A DNA stretch of 6,783 bases from Nitrospinaceae bacterium. GTDB taxonomy: Bacteria > Nitrospinota > Nitrospinia > Nitrospinales > VA-1. Position 1 is the first letter of the stretch. Each line of letters opens with the position of its first letter. Positions 1 through 5,292 of the stretch are shown one piece after another. Location of the stretch: contig JAJDBA010000224.1 of assembly GCA_029261675.1 (NCBI GenBank), positions 1 to 6,783 on the forward strand, read 5' to 3'. Both the position numbers and the translations under genes were made by a program. The notes below the pieces were generated by a model. That model saw only the letters and a list, made by a program, of their open reading frames with translations, was not told where the DNA came from and ran no database searches.

Positions 1-1
1 G

Positions 2-271
2 GTGCTCATATCTGCTGCTGTCTACATAATATCAGAAGTTCTTGGGATGCATTTGAGGGTAAGCGAGATCAATAGCTTTAACAAGGTAGCTGGTTTCCCT
101 GTCCCTGAGTTTTCTGAAAAACTAGATGAACACAATAAAAATATTCAAGAGAGAAACTTAAAACTCGTTCCAACATGGGCATTGATTCAAAGAGCGTCAT
201 TAACATTTGGCGTGATTGGAGTTGTTGTAATGATTATCAGCTTTATCAGGATACTGGCTTTTATCGCTTAG
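2..271 (+). CDS. Two-helix membrane protein, probably 5'-truncated by the window edge
   Basis: The frame is open from the first bases of the window to a TAG at 269-271. The first possible start is a GTG at position 2, so the true start probably lies outside and this is a C-terminal part. The visible 89 residues have a hydrophobic stretch at about 1-16, a polar middle (about 17-60) rich in Asn, Glu and Lys, and a second strong transmembrane segment at about 66-88 (LTFGVIGVVVMIISFIRI). The polar middle would sit on one side of the membrane between two helices. I recognise no family and no catalytic motif. The stop codon abuts a possible small ORF starting at 272. Function unknown. Confidence 0.55.
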   Translation: MLISAAVYIISEVLGMHLRVSEINSFNKVAGFPVPEFSEKLDEHNKNIQERNLKLVPTWALIQRASLTFGVIGVVVMIISFIRILAFIA

Positions 272-364
272 ATGTCTATCTGGAAAATTAACCTAAAAGA
301 TCAAACCGCTACCAGTATCAACGGTAACATCTTCAAGCTGACTGAAACGGATAAAAGTTATTAG
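272..364 (+). CDS. Possible 30-residue small ORF directly after the membrane protein gene
   Basis: An ATG at 272 follows the TAG stop (269-271) of the upstream gene without any gap, so translation could be coupled to it. The ORF ends with TAG at 362-364. The peptide starts MSIWKINLKD and is soluble, mixed polar, with no membrane segment and no motif that I know. No Shine-Dalgarno is evident other than what coupling would provide. It is short enough to be a chance ORF or the relic of a longer gene. Confidence 0.25.
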   Translation: MSIWKINLKDQTATSINGNIFKLTETDKSY

Positions 365-398
365 TGGTAACAAAGCAGAGGGAAAAGGTTAATCGAGA

Positions 399-424
399 GT
401 CGCTTTCCGACCCAAAGCGGACAT
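399..424 (-). repeat. Hairpin-type intergenic repeat, copy 1
   Basis: On the plus strand CGCTTT (401-406) and AAAGCG (414-419) form a 6-bp stem around a 7-nt loop. It extends to GTC/GAC with one bulged G. Read on the minus strand it begins ATGTCCGCTTTGGGTCGG. From memory this resembles a short 'TGTCCGCTTTGGGTCGAAAGCGGAC' element that recurs between genes in many proteobacterial genomes; I cannot verify that here. A related copy in the opposite orientation lies at 757-778, on the other side of the zinc-ribbon gene. Confidence 0.4.
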
Positions 425-442
425 TGAGAATAATTAAATAAC

Positions 443-751
443 ATGGCAAAAAAATTTGTTTGCCCTATTTGTGGGCAGCCAGGAATTTCTATCTTCAGAA
501 AAGCGTATGCCTCAAGTCTCTTTCCGGCTACTTGTTCAAATTGCAATGGAAAATCGTTGGCCAAGGCAAATTATGAGGGGTCTGCATCACTTTTGTGGAT
601 AATGTTTTTGGTGGTTGGCTTTTTGCTTTGTTTGCTTTATTTGATTATCTTGTCTAGTTTTCTACCCATAATATCTTTTGTAATATTAACATTTGGAATT
701 GACAGTTTACTTTATGGTGAATTGGTTCATGTTGTACCCCAAAATGAATAA
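443..751 (+). CDS. Small zinc-ribbon membrane protein
   Basis: This 102-residue protein starts with a rubredoxin-like zinc ribbon: a CPIC knuckle at residues 7-10 and a CSNC knuckle at 31-34, enough to bind one Zn ion with four cysteines. Two adjacent hydrophobic segments follow at about 49-70 and 72-92, then a short polar tail. The ribbon would therefore lie in the cytoplasm with a helical hairpin in the membrane. Small ribbon-plus-two-helix proteins of this kind are common and mostly uncharacterised, so I assign no function. No clear Shine-Dalgarno precedes the ATG. The start is chosen because it puts the CxxC right at the N-terminus. Inverted copies of a hairpin repeat lie 18 bp upstream and 5 bp downstream, so the gene may have been carried in as a small cassette. 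Confidence 0.7.
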   Translation: MAKKFVCPICGQPGISIFRKAYASSLFPATCSNCNGKSLAKANYEGSASLLWIMFLVVGFLLCLLYLIILSSFLPIISFVILTFGIDSLLYGELVHVVPQNE

Positions 752-756
752 TTATT

Positions 757-778
757 ATGTCTGATTTTGGCCGGAAGC
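757..778 (+). repeat. Hairpin-type intergenic repeat, copy 2 (inverted relative to copy 1)
   Basis: ATGTCTGATTTTGGCCGGAA on the plus strand matches the minus-strand sequence of 405-424 at 16 of 20 positions counted by eye. With the copy at 399-424 it forms a pair of inverted repeats around the gene at 443-751. It starts 5 bp after that gene's stop codon. It is more degenerate than copy 1 as a hairpin. Confidence 0.35.
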
Positions 779-911
779 TGCCTATCAAGTGATGGGTCTT
801 CTCCCGTATTTGGACGATTCAAAAGTGAAAATTTCTAATTTCAAACGCTAAAATTGTCTACACTTTGTCTACAAGATTCCCCACAAAAAAAGCGATTGTC
901 CAAGAAAGACT

Positions 912-1049
912 AACCGCTTAAAACTTTATAATATAGCCAGTTGTGGAAACCTTACCGTAGTAAGATTGATTTGTATCCCGGCCTCTCACGCCGGAAACAG
1001 GGGTTCGATTCCCCTTGGGGCTACTTGTTTTATAAAGAGTTAAGCGGCT
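912..1049 (+). repeat. 20-bp inverted repeat enclosing the tRNA fragment
   Basis: The left arm at 912-931 and the right arm at 1030-1049 (starting TTATAAAG and ending AAGCGGCT) are inverted copies with 17 of 20 positions matching. They enclose 98 bp that include the tRNA-Glu 3' part and a small perfect hairpin CTTAC-CGTA-GTAAG at 951-964. Inverted core-flanking sites of this type could be recombinase-binding sites. Confidence 0.5.
978..1023 (+). pseudogene. tRNA-Glu(CTC) 3' fragment
   Basis: The anticodon arm is CCGGC (978-982), loop CTCTCAC (983-989) with anticodon CTC at 985-987, and GCCGG (990-994). A 5-nt variable loop leads to a T arm, AGGGG-TTCGATT-CCCCT, with a correct T-loop consensus. 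The 3' acceptor strand TGGGGCT and discriminator A follow. No 5' partner is present: an AGCCCCA acceptor strand and D arm should start about 26 nt before position 978, and the sequence there does not fold that way. AGCC at 935-938 is too far upstream and mismatched. No CCA is encoded; the next bases are CTT. The piece runs from the anticodon arm to the 3' end, the segment duplicated by many tRNA-targeting integrases. It cannot be a working tRNA. Confidence 0.75.
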
Positions 1050-1092
1050 TTCCATTTTTCTTTTTTGTCTAATTGTCTACAGTCATTAAACG

Positions 1093-1113
1093 TACTCATT
1101 GCTTTCCTGAGTA
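1093..1113 (+). promoter_or_regulatory. Small inverted repeat upstream of the histidine kinase
   Basis: TACTCA at 1093-1098 and TGAGTA at 1108-1113 are a perfect 6-bp inverted repeat with a 9-nt spacer, about 115 bp upstream of the kinase start. It could be an operator, or belong to the recombination region. I see no convincing sigma70 promoter between it and the ATG at 1227, only AT-rich sequence with an AATAATATAA stretch next to the start. Confidence 0.2.
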
Positions 1114-1226
1114 TTACATTCACAAAGCTGACACATTTCTGTAACCTTCCCTTATTTATTTTATTGTATTGTATTTTGGGAGTTATCCTATTTCATGATA
1201 TCCACTCTCTCTGAATAATATAACCC

Positions 1227-3125
1227 ATGAAAGAAGCATATATAATTCAAAATTTGGCGTTGCAAAAATATGCGCGGGGTTGTTCTGTTAATGAGGTTAT
1301 GGATGTCTTAGCCAACGGCATTGAAGAGGCGTTTCCCGATTCATTGTGCTCTATTCTTATTCTTAATGATGAAAATCAAAGCCTTCATAACTGTTCTTCC
1401 CCCAATTTACCCGTAGACTTTATTCAAGCCATAAATGGAATGAAGATTGGACCGTTGTCTGGTTCTTGCGGTTCGGCTGCATACAAAAAAGAACTGGTAA
1501 TAATAGAGGATATGGAATCAGACCCATTATGTAAGAACTTTAGAGATTTTATTTTATTGCATAAATTGCGATCATGTTGGTCTCACCCTATTCTTTCCTC
1601 GAAGAAAGAAGTGTTAGGTACCTTTGCGGTGTACAACAAAGTTCCTGCCAGAATTGAAGATCTAAAAATAAATTTCACCAACTCATTAGCCTATGTCGCC
1701 GGGGTAGTACTTGAGGGGAAAAAAGCGCTTGGCAAGCTTGAAGAAAGTGAGGACCGTTTCAGATCCATAATGACCCAGGCAGCGGATGCTTTTTTTGTGC
1801 ATGACATGGACGGAAAGTTTATTGATGTTAACGAACGTGCTTGTTTGAGCTTGGGGTATTCTCGCGAAGAACTATTGAATATGTCGGTTATAGATGTTGA
1901 GAAAAATTTTCGTCCTGAAAAATTAAAAAAAGTCTGGGAAGAATTGTGTCTAGGCTCTAGCATAACTCTGCAAGGAGAACATTGCAGAAAAGATGGAACC
2001 CGATTCCCAGTTGAAGTGAATTTGGGACAAATAAAAATGAACAACCAAAATTGTTTTTTAGCTTCAGCCCGAGATATTACCCGACGAAAAACGGCAGAAG
2101 AAGAAATTCAAAGTGAATCAAAATTTACCACCGAGAACCCCTTTCCCGTTTTAAGAGTTTCAAGAGAAGGGAAATTACTTTTTTTAAATAACTCCTCCAA
2201 AATATTAAATAAAAAATATAACTGCGCGGTTGGCTGTGACGATACCCCTGAGTGGCAGGTTGGATGTGACATCCCTTCCGAATGGAAAGAACACCTTAGC
2301 AAGGTCCTTTCTTTACAGGAGCCCATTGAATTCGAAGATCACATTGGGGGAAGATGGTATGTCTTCAATATCATTCCCATAGAAGGAGCGAATTATTTAA
2401 ACATTTATGGGTTGGATATCACAATAAGAAAAAACGCAGAAAAAGACTTAGATGATTTTGCACAAATCGCTTCTCACGATTTACAGGAACCACTCCGAAA
2501 GATAAATGTATTTGGTGACCGGTTAATTGAGTGCGCTTCAAACTTAGATGAAAAGGGTCGTGATTGCATTCAGCGAATGCAAAATGCCTCCCAACGAATG
2601 AGCAAATTTATTGAAGATCTACTTCATTATTCAAAGGTCTCAGCTCAATCATCGTCCTATGAAATAGTTGATTTAGAAAAATCAGCAAAAACAGTTTGCG
2701 AACAACTTGACTATAGTTTTAAATTAAATAATGGAACAGTAAGCATTTCAAACCTTCCCAAAGTAGAAGGTTTTAAAAACCAGTTCGATCAATTATTCAA
2801 TAATCTGATTAATAATTCTTTAAAGTTCAAACGGGAGAATAAAAACCCTGAAATCAATATTTTGGGAAGAAAAGAAAAAACTGGTCACTGGGAAATAGTA
2901 GTTGAGGACAACGGAATCGGTTTGGATGAAAAATATGCAGAAAGAATATTTCAGCCATTCCAGCGGTTGCACGGGAAAAGCAAATACGAAGGTACTGGTT
3001 TAGGTCTATCAATTTGCCAAAAGATAATCGACCGACATAATGGAACCATATCTGTCAAAAGCAAGCCTGGAGAAGGTACTGCCTTCATCATCAAACTTCC
3101 TGAAAAACAAACTCCCACCTCCTAA
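1227..3125 (+). CDS. Soluble sensor histidine kinase, GAF-PAS-PAS-HisKA-HATPase
   Basis: This complete 632-residue cytoplasmic kinase has no transmembrane segment. The GAF domain covers about 10-165, with the typical GSCGSAAY (79-86) and IIEDMESDPL (92-101) blocks. A PAS domain spans about 172-290 (FVHDMDGKFIDVNERAC, then the closing DITRRK), and a divergent second PAS-like domain about 300-402. The HisKA H-box is ASHDLQEPLRKI with phospho-accepting His417. The ATPase domain has the N box (NNLINNSLKF, 525-534), the G1 box DNGIGL (561-566), an F box (IFQPFQRLH) and the G2 box GTGLGLSI (589-596). All catalytic motifs look intact. The H-box type is that of phytochrome-like and GAF/PAS kinases. 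There is no receiver domain and no response regulator nearby, so it is an orphan kinase with unknown signal. No Shine-Dalgarno is visible before the ATG. It lies just downstream of the att-like region. Confidence 0.92.
   Translation: MKEAYIIQNLALQKYARGCSVNEVMDVLANGIEEAFPDSLCSILILNDENQSLHNCSSPNLPVDFIQAINGMKIGPLSGSCGSAAYKKELVIIEDMESDPLCKNFRDFILLHKLRSCWSHPILSSKKEVLGTFAVYNKVPARIEDLKINFTNSLAYVAGVVLEGKKALGKLEESEDRFRSIMTQAADAFFVHDMDGKFIDVNERACLSLGYSREELLNMSVIDVEKNFRPEKLKKVWEELCLGSSITLQGEHCRKDGTRFPVEVNLGQIKMNNQNCFLASARDITRRKTAEEEIQSESKFTTENPFPVLRVSREGKLLFLNNSSKILNKKYNCAVGCDDTPEWQVGCDIPSEWKEHLSKVLSLQEPIEFEDHIGGRWYVFNIIPIEGANYLNIYGLDITIRKNAEKDLDDFAQIASHDLQEPLRKINVFGDRLIECASNLDEKGRDCIQRMQNASQRMSKFIEDLLHYSKVSAQSSSYEIVDLEKSAKTVCEQLDYSFKLNNGTVSISNLPKVEGFKNQFDQLFNNLINNSLKFKRENKNPEINILGRKEKTGHWEIVVEDNGIGLDEKYAERIFQPFQRLHGKSKYEGTGLGLSICQKIIDRHNGTISVKSKPGEGTAFIIKLPEKQTPTS
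2229..2288 (+). repeat. In-frame 30-bp tandem duplication inside the kinase gene
   Basis: Two consecutive 30-nt units at 2229-2258 and 2259-2288 encode VGCDDTPEWQ and VGCDIPSEWK (residues 335-354) within the second PAS-like domain. The first 12 nt differ at a single base and the rest has diverged. Each unit carries a Cys and a Trp. The duplication keeps the frame. Confidence 0.55.
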
Positions 3126-3160
3126 AACTCTATTGTTCTTTCAAACACTGCTGAATATAA

Positions 3161-3181
3161 AAGGAAAGCCCGTTTTTCCTT
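3161..3181 (+). terminator. Weak hairpin downstream of the kinase gene
   Basis: AAGGAAA (3161-3167) and TTTCCTT (3175-3181) form a 7-bp stem with a 7-nt loop, 36 bp after the kinase stop. The stem is AT-rich and no U tract follows, so it is at best a weak intrinsic terminator. Confidence 0.25.
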
Positions 3182-3197
3182 CCCGCTAAGCTCTTAG

Positions 3198-3207
3198 ACG
3201 TTAACGT
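3198..3207. promoter_or_regulatory. 10-bp perfect palindrome ACGTTAACGT
   Basis: A perfect palindrome between the kinase stop and the transposase relic. It could bind a dimeric regulator but no adjacent promoter is clear, and short palindromes arise by chance. Confidence 0.15.
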
Positions 3208-3344
3208 TCAAACTATTAAATACCCCATTAAACTGACAGATCGAATATTAAACATATAAGGGTTTGGTGACATCCACTATTGACTAAGACTTCAATCGAC
3301 TAACACAACACTTTATCTTTTAGCAAAAAGATGGAGTGTAGAAA

Positions 3345-3416
3345 ATGGCTTATCGAATACGAATAAACTATACAGCTAAACAAAAGTCAGAATCGTTGAA
3401 AATCAATCACGTATAA
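3345..3416 (+). pseudogene. Relic of an IS30-type transposase N-terminus
   Basis: A 23-residue ORF preceded by GGAG with an 8-nt spacer. It begins MAYRIRINYTAKQKSE and continues SLKIN before a TAA. In my memory of one IS30-type transposase group the N-terminus reads like xYRIRINYTxxQKxxxWDRWQxGESLxxIG. This peptide then matches both ends with about nine codons (the WDRW part of the helix-turn-helix) deleted between the Glu and the SLK. Everything after is missing, so it would be a dead remnant. I see no terminal inverted repeats. The call rests on a short match and could be coincidence. Confidence 0.35.
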
Positions 3417-3443
3417 GAGATTTCATTACAGGGAAAAGTATCA

Positions 3444-3468
3444 GGATGGGTAGTTTTCCTACTTATCC
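3444..3468 (+). terminator. Stem-loop just beyond the CBS gene stop
   Basis: GGATGGGTAG (3444-3453) pairs with CTACTTATCC (3459-3468) around a 5-nt loop, a continuous 10-bp stem in plus-strand RNA using two G-U pairs. On the minus strand the same two positions become A-C mismatches. It directly abuts the stop codon of the minus-strand CBS gene (3470-3472), the expected terminator place, but the strand asymmetry and lack of a U tract make the role uncertain. Confidence 0.3.
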
Positions 3469-3469
3469 G

Positions 3470-4080
3470 TTATTTATCGTCAACTACTAGTTTTAGTATC
3501 TCAGCAAAATCATTCAACCCTTCTTCTAAAGCATATTTGATAATTATTGATAGTGATTCTTGATCTCTTATAGCCATTGCTGTTTTGGAAGAATCACCCA
3601 TATTACTAGCTGTGGCTGCAACTAGCTTATTAAGAGCATATTTGAATTTTGCTTCATCTAATAAAGCTTCGCTATCACTCCAAAAATCAGAAACAGGATC
3701 AGAAATATTTTGGCAGTGGTACCGAGCAAAATCATGAATAGACAAAACCCCAACTGCCTGACCTCCCGTTGTTGCAACTATACGTCCGATATGTTTTTTT
3801 TCATTAATAGAAGAGCTTCATCCATAGGGAGAGAAGCATCTAAAGTTATCAATGGACTTTGCATGATTGCTTCCACCTCGGTTTCATTTGGATCTAAACC
3901 TAGAGCGACTAGTTTTTGTGTAATATCCTTATTCGTCAGAATTCCAATATAATTTTCCCCTTCCACGACAATCAACGATGAGACCAAATCATCCAACATT
4001 TTAATTGCCGCCTCTTTAGCAGACGCATCTGATGGGATAGTAGATAAGTTACCATTCATATAGAATTCAATTTTTTCCAT
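3470..4080 (-). CDS. CBS-pair protein interrupted by a frameshift at an A8 slippery site
   Basis: Frame 1 runs from the ATG at 4080 for 100 codons to a TAG at 3778-3780. A second frame continues to TAA at 3470. Joined at the A tract (3794-3801) they give about 203 residues. CBS1 spans about 8-62 (IPSDASAKEAAIKMLDDLVS, then IGILTNKDI). CBS2 starts at about 70 (AIMQSPLITLDASLPMDEAL) and is completed only after the shift: MKK, then HIGRIVATTGGQAVGVLSIHD. A Bateman pair normally binds adenine nucleotides. A roughly 90-residue acidic helical C-terminal domain follows that I do not recognise. Adding one A, or a -1 ribosomal shift at A-AAA-AAC, restores exact CBS spacing. It may be a pseudogene, a sequencing error or recoded expression; without a shift the product has one and a half CBS domains. 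An AGGG lies 8 nt before the ATG. Confidence 0.75.
3794..3801 (-). other. A8 homopolymer with A-AAA-AAC slippery heptamer
   Basis: On the minus strand the codons read ATG AAA AAA AAC ATA in frame 1. The last seven bases of AAA AAA AAC form the heptamer A-AAA-AAC in the correct phase for -1 frameshifting. After a -1 slip the next codon is CAT and the conserved HIGRIV sequence of the second CBS domain follows. The frame-1 stop comes five codons after AAC. I see no strong Shine-Dalgarno-like stimulator upstream and no convincing downstream pseudoknot. Confidence 0.5.
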
Positions 4081-4134
4081 AACTGAGCCCTGTATACCTG
4101 TAATGATAAATTTTTAACTCATGTAAAACTTAAA

Positions 4135-4146
4135 AGTATTAATACT
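4135..4146. promoter_or_regulatory. 12-bp perfect palindrome AGTATTAATACT upstream of the CBS gene
   Basis: This perfect palindrome lies 54 bp upstream of the CBS gene ATG, between that gene and the terminator of the preceding genes. The terminator implies that the CBS gene has its own promoter in 4081-4188, so this is a plausible operator. No clean -35/-10 pair was found. Confidence 0.3.
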
Positions 4147-4188
4147 CACCATTTTCTTACACAAAAAAACCTTCATTGGAATGATTAT

Positions 4189-4217
4189 AAAAACTACCAA
4201 ATTTCAATAATCTGGTA
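4189..4217 (-). terminator. Intrinsic terminator after the cNMP-binding gene pair
   Basis: In minus-strand RNA TACCAGATT pairs with AATTTGGTA over 9 bp (one G-U) around a 5-nt ATTGA loop, followed by GTTTTT. The U tract corresponds to 4189-4193 and the stem to 4195-4217. It begins 43 nt after the stop of the 4260-4622 gene and separates the pair from the CBS gene. On the plus strand the stem has one mismatch and a shorter T run. Confidence 0.6.
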
Positions 4218-4259
4218 TTTTCTAGAATCCAACAAAAACATTTTTTCGTCAAAAACTTA

Positions 4260-4622
4260 TTAGCGTGTTTTCAGCTTTTTGGAGTCTATTAATTTTAAAG
4301 TGCTTCTAAATCTAGAACTGAGAGTTCTAATAATAGCCAATGCAATTTTAGGATTTTTCTTTATTATAGTTTCAATATTAGTCGGGTTGATTTTATGTAT
4401 GACGCAGTTTTCTACTGCCAAAACTGTGGATGTCCTTGTTTGTTTATCAATCAAGCATATTTCGCCAAAAATTGACCCTGCAAGTAGCTCACCAATCTTT
4501 ACTTCATTACCATTTAAAATCTTTAGTACATCCATTCTCCCAGAATTCAAAAAATAGGCATCGCTTCCATACTCCCCTTCTTTCAAAAATACTTTTCCTC
4601 GCTTAACTTCGATTGTGTCCAC
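4260..4622 (-). CDS. Single-domain cyclic-nucleotide-binding protein (second of tandem pair)
   Basis: These 120 residues form one CAP/CRP-type cyclic-nucleotide-binding domain and nothing else. The early strands carry KEGEYGSDAYFLNSGRMDV (14-32). The phosphate-binding cassette is GSIFGEICLI...QTRT, with Glu54 (ribose contact) and Arg63 (phosphate contact) in place. C-terminal helices end in SSRFRSTLKLI. No DNA-binding helix-turn-helix, kinase or channel part follows, although CRP-type regulators are about twice as long. The start is GTG at 4622, because an in-frame TAA lies 9 nt upstream and the alignment with its paralogue begins there. No Shine-Dalgarno is seen. It lies 59 nt behind the paralogue at 4682-5041 and is probably transcribed with it. 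It likely senses cAMP, cGMP or a related ligand and signals through a partner. Confidence 0.85.
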   Translation of the reverse strand: MDTIEVKRGKVFLKEGEYGSDAYFLNSGRMDVLKILNGNEVKIGELLAGSIFGEICLIDKQTRTSTVLAVENCVIHKINPTNIETIIKKNPKIALAIIRTLSSRFRSTLKLIDSKKLKTR

Positions 4623-4681
4623 GACAGTTTAGTGATGTTTTTAAGTTTAACTTATCAATTTAAATAATGGAGATGCTTTCC

Positions 4682-5041
4682 CTATTCCAGGTTTTCGGAC
4701 TCCAGCAATTCCATAATACTTCTGAATCTGACTGTCAGAGTTTTGATTATAGCCAAGCCAACAACAGGATCTTTTTTAATGATATTTTCAATATTTTTTG
4801 AATCGATTTGTTGAATAGTACAAGTCTCCAACGTTTCAATACTGGTTGTCCTTGTTTGATTATCAATCAAACAAATCTCTCCAAATATTGATCCTGAGGA
4901 AATTTCGGAAAGCTTTACACTTTTGCCATTAATATTTTTTACTGCTATCATTTTTCCGGAAATTAAATAATAGGCTGAACTTCCCTGATCCCCTTCTCGC
5001 AAAAAAGTCACACCTTTTTCAATCTTTATTAAATTAGTCAT
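4682..5041 (-). CDS. Single-domain cyclic-nucleotide-binding protein (first of tandem pair)
   Basis: A 119-residue stand-alone cNMP-binding domain and close paralogue of the next gene: both share GSIFGEICLID, then QTRT, and both end with RFRS in the last helix. Here the cassette is residues 50-66, with Glu55 and Arg64 intact, so ligand binding is likely. No output domain is present. The ATG start at 5041 is supported by alignment with the paralogue; no Shine-Dalgarno precedes it. A good sigma70-type promoter lies 62-90 bp upstream and a stem-loop occupies the leader. With its neighbour it forms a two-gene unit closed by the terminator at 4189-4217. The pair clearly arose by tandem duplication and has diverged at most other positions, which suggests different ligands or partners, or heterodimer formation. 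Confidence 0.87.
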   Translation of the reverse strand: MTNLIKIEKGVTFLREGDQGSSAYYLISGKMIAVKNINGKSVKLSEISSGSIFGEICLIDNQTRTTSIETLETCTIQQIDSKNIENIIKKDPVVGLAIIKTLTVRFRSIMELLESENLE

Positions 5042-5073
5042 TTAGGAGCTTTAGAGCGCAATTTTCTATGTAA

Positions 5074-5093
5074 ATTAGAAGTTAAAATCTAAT
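5074..5093 (-). promoter_or_regulatory. Leader stem-loop of the cNMP-binding operon
   Basis: ATTAGA (5074-5079) and TCTAAT (5088-5093) form a perfect 6-bp stem with an 8-nt loop. It lies just downstream of the predicted transcription start (about 5096), so it would fold at the very 5' end of the mRNA, or act as a symmetric operator overlapping the start point. Confidence 0.3.
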
Positions 5094-5102
5094 GACTTCG
5101 AA

Positions 5103-5131
5103 ATAATACTTTAATCAAATATAAATAGCAA
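5103..5131 (-). promoter_or_regulatory. Sigma70-type promoter of the cNMP-binding operon
   Basis: On the minus strand TTGCTA (5131-5126) is followed after 17 bp by TATTAT (5108-5103), matching the consensus at 4 of 6 and 5 of 6 positions with ideal spacing. The predicted start near 5096 gives a leader of about 55 nt before the ATG at 5041. Confidence 0.5.
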
Positions 5132-5163
5132 GGGTCAGGGAATTTATCTCTAAAGGGATATTT

Positions 5164-5292
5164 ATGTCGGAGAGCGAGTTAAGTCGGCAGGTGAGTTTGG
5201 CAGGAAGTAACTATAACGAGTTAGGTATCTTTTCTTACTTTTTGGGCTGTGTAAGGGTGGAAATGTTTAGAGAGGAATTTAAGCTGATATAA
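5164..5292 (+). CDS. Possible 42-residue small ORF
   Basis: ATG at 5164, stop TAA at 5290-5292, with AGGG six nt before the start. The peptide begins MSESELSRQV and contains a moderately hydrophobic middle (about 20-31, GIFSYFLGCV). It resembles nothing that I know. The DNA here is more G-rich on this strand than its surroundings. Two copies of a GAGTT...GGCAGG pattern occur near the start (5177-5192 and 5193-5204), and GGAAATGT at 5259-5266 has an inverted match at 5323-5330. This could be a small gene, part of an RNA, or chance. The rest of the gap, 5293-5411, shows nothing further. Confidence 0.25.
   Translation: MSESELSRQVSLAGSNYNELGIFSYFLGCVRVEMFREEFKLI

Larger units (their letters stand above)
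854..1081 (+). other. Attachment-site-like region: TTGTCTA direct repeats around a tRNA-Glu 3' fragment
   Basis: Four copies of TTGTCTA in the same orientation occur here: 854-860 and 865-871 on the left, 1065-1071 and 1073-1079 on the right; three continue as TTGTCTAC. Between them lies a tRNA 3' fragment (978-1023). Tyrosine recombinases typically use a tRNA 3' end as core site with short direct 'arm-type' repeats beside it. Arms on both sides of one core is the layout of an attP, or of the junction between two tandem elements, rather than of a simple attR scar. No integrase gene lies in the window. The repeats and fragment are seen; the att interpretation is inferred. Confidence 0.5.

Noticed and set aside
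361..564. Minus-strand frame across the hairpin repeat and the zinc-ribbon start
   Set aside because: The overlapping plus-strand protein has two CxxC knuckles at its N-terminus and is much better supported.
935..1023. A complete tRNA gene starting at AGCC (935-938), which pairs with GGCT of the 3' acceptor end
   Set aside because: Only four acceptor pairs form, the distance to the anticodon arm is about 17 nt too long, and no D arm can be drawn; CTTAC-CGTA-GTAAG is not placed as a D arm.
1691..2044. Open frame on the minus strand inside the histidine kinase gene
   Set aside because: Serine- and phenylalanine-rich shadow of the well-supported kinase on the other strand; no motif and no start signal.
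3315..3332. ATCTTTT-AGCA-AAAAGAT hairpin as a terminator
   Set aside because: All AT apart from one base pair and not followed by a U tract on either strand; it also sits just before the putative relic start.
3710..3952. Plus-strand open frame opposite the CBS gene
   Set aside because: It covers the frameshift zone, but its product has no family features, whereas both minus-strand frames join to a coherent CBS domain.
4279..4557. Plus-strand open frame opposite the second cNMP-binding gene
   Set aside because: The minus strand encodes a clear conserved domain here; the plus-strand product is a hydrophobic antisense shadow.
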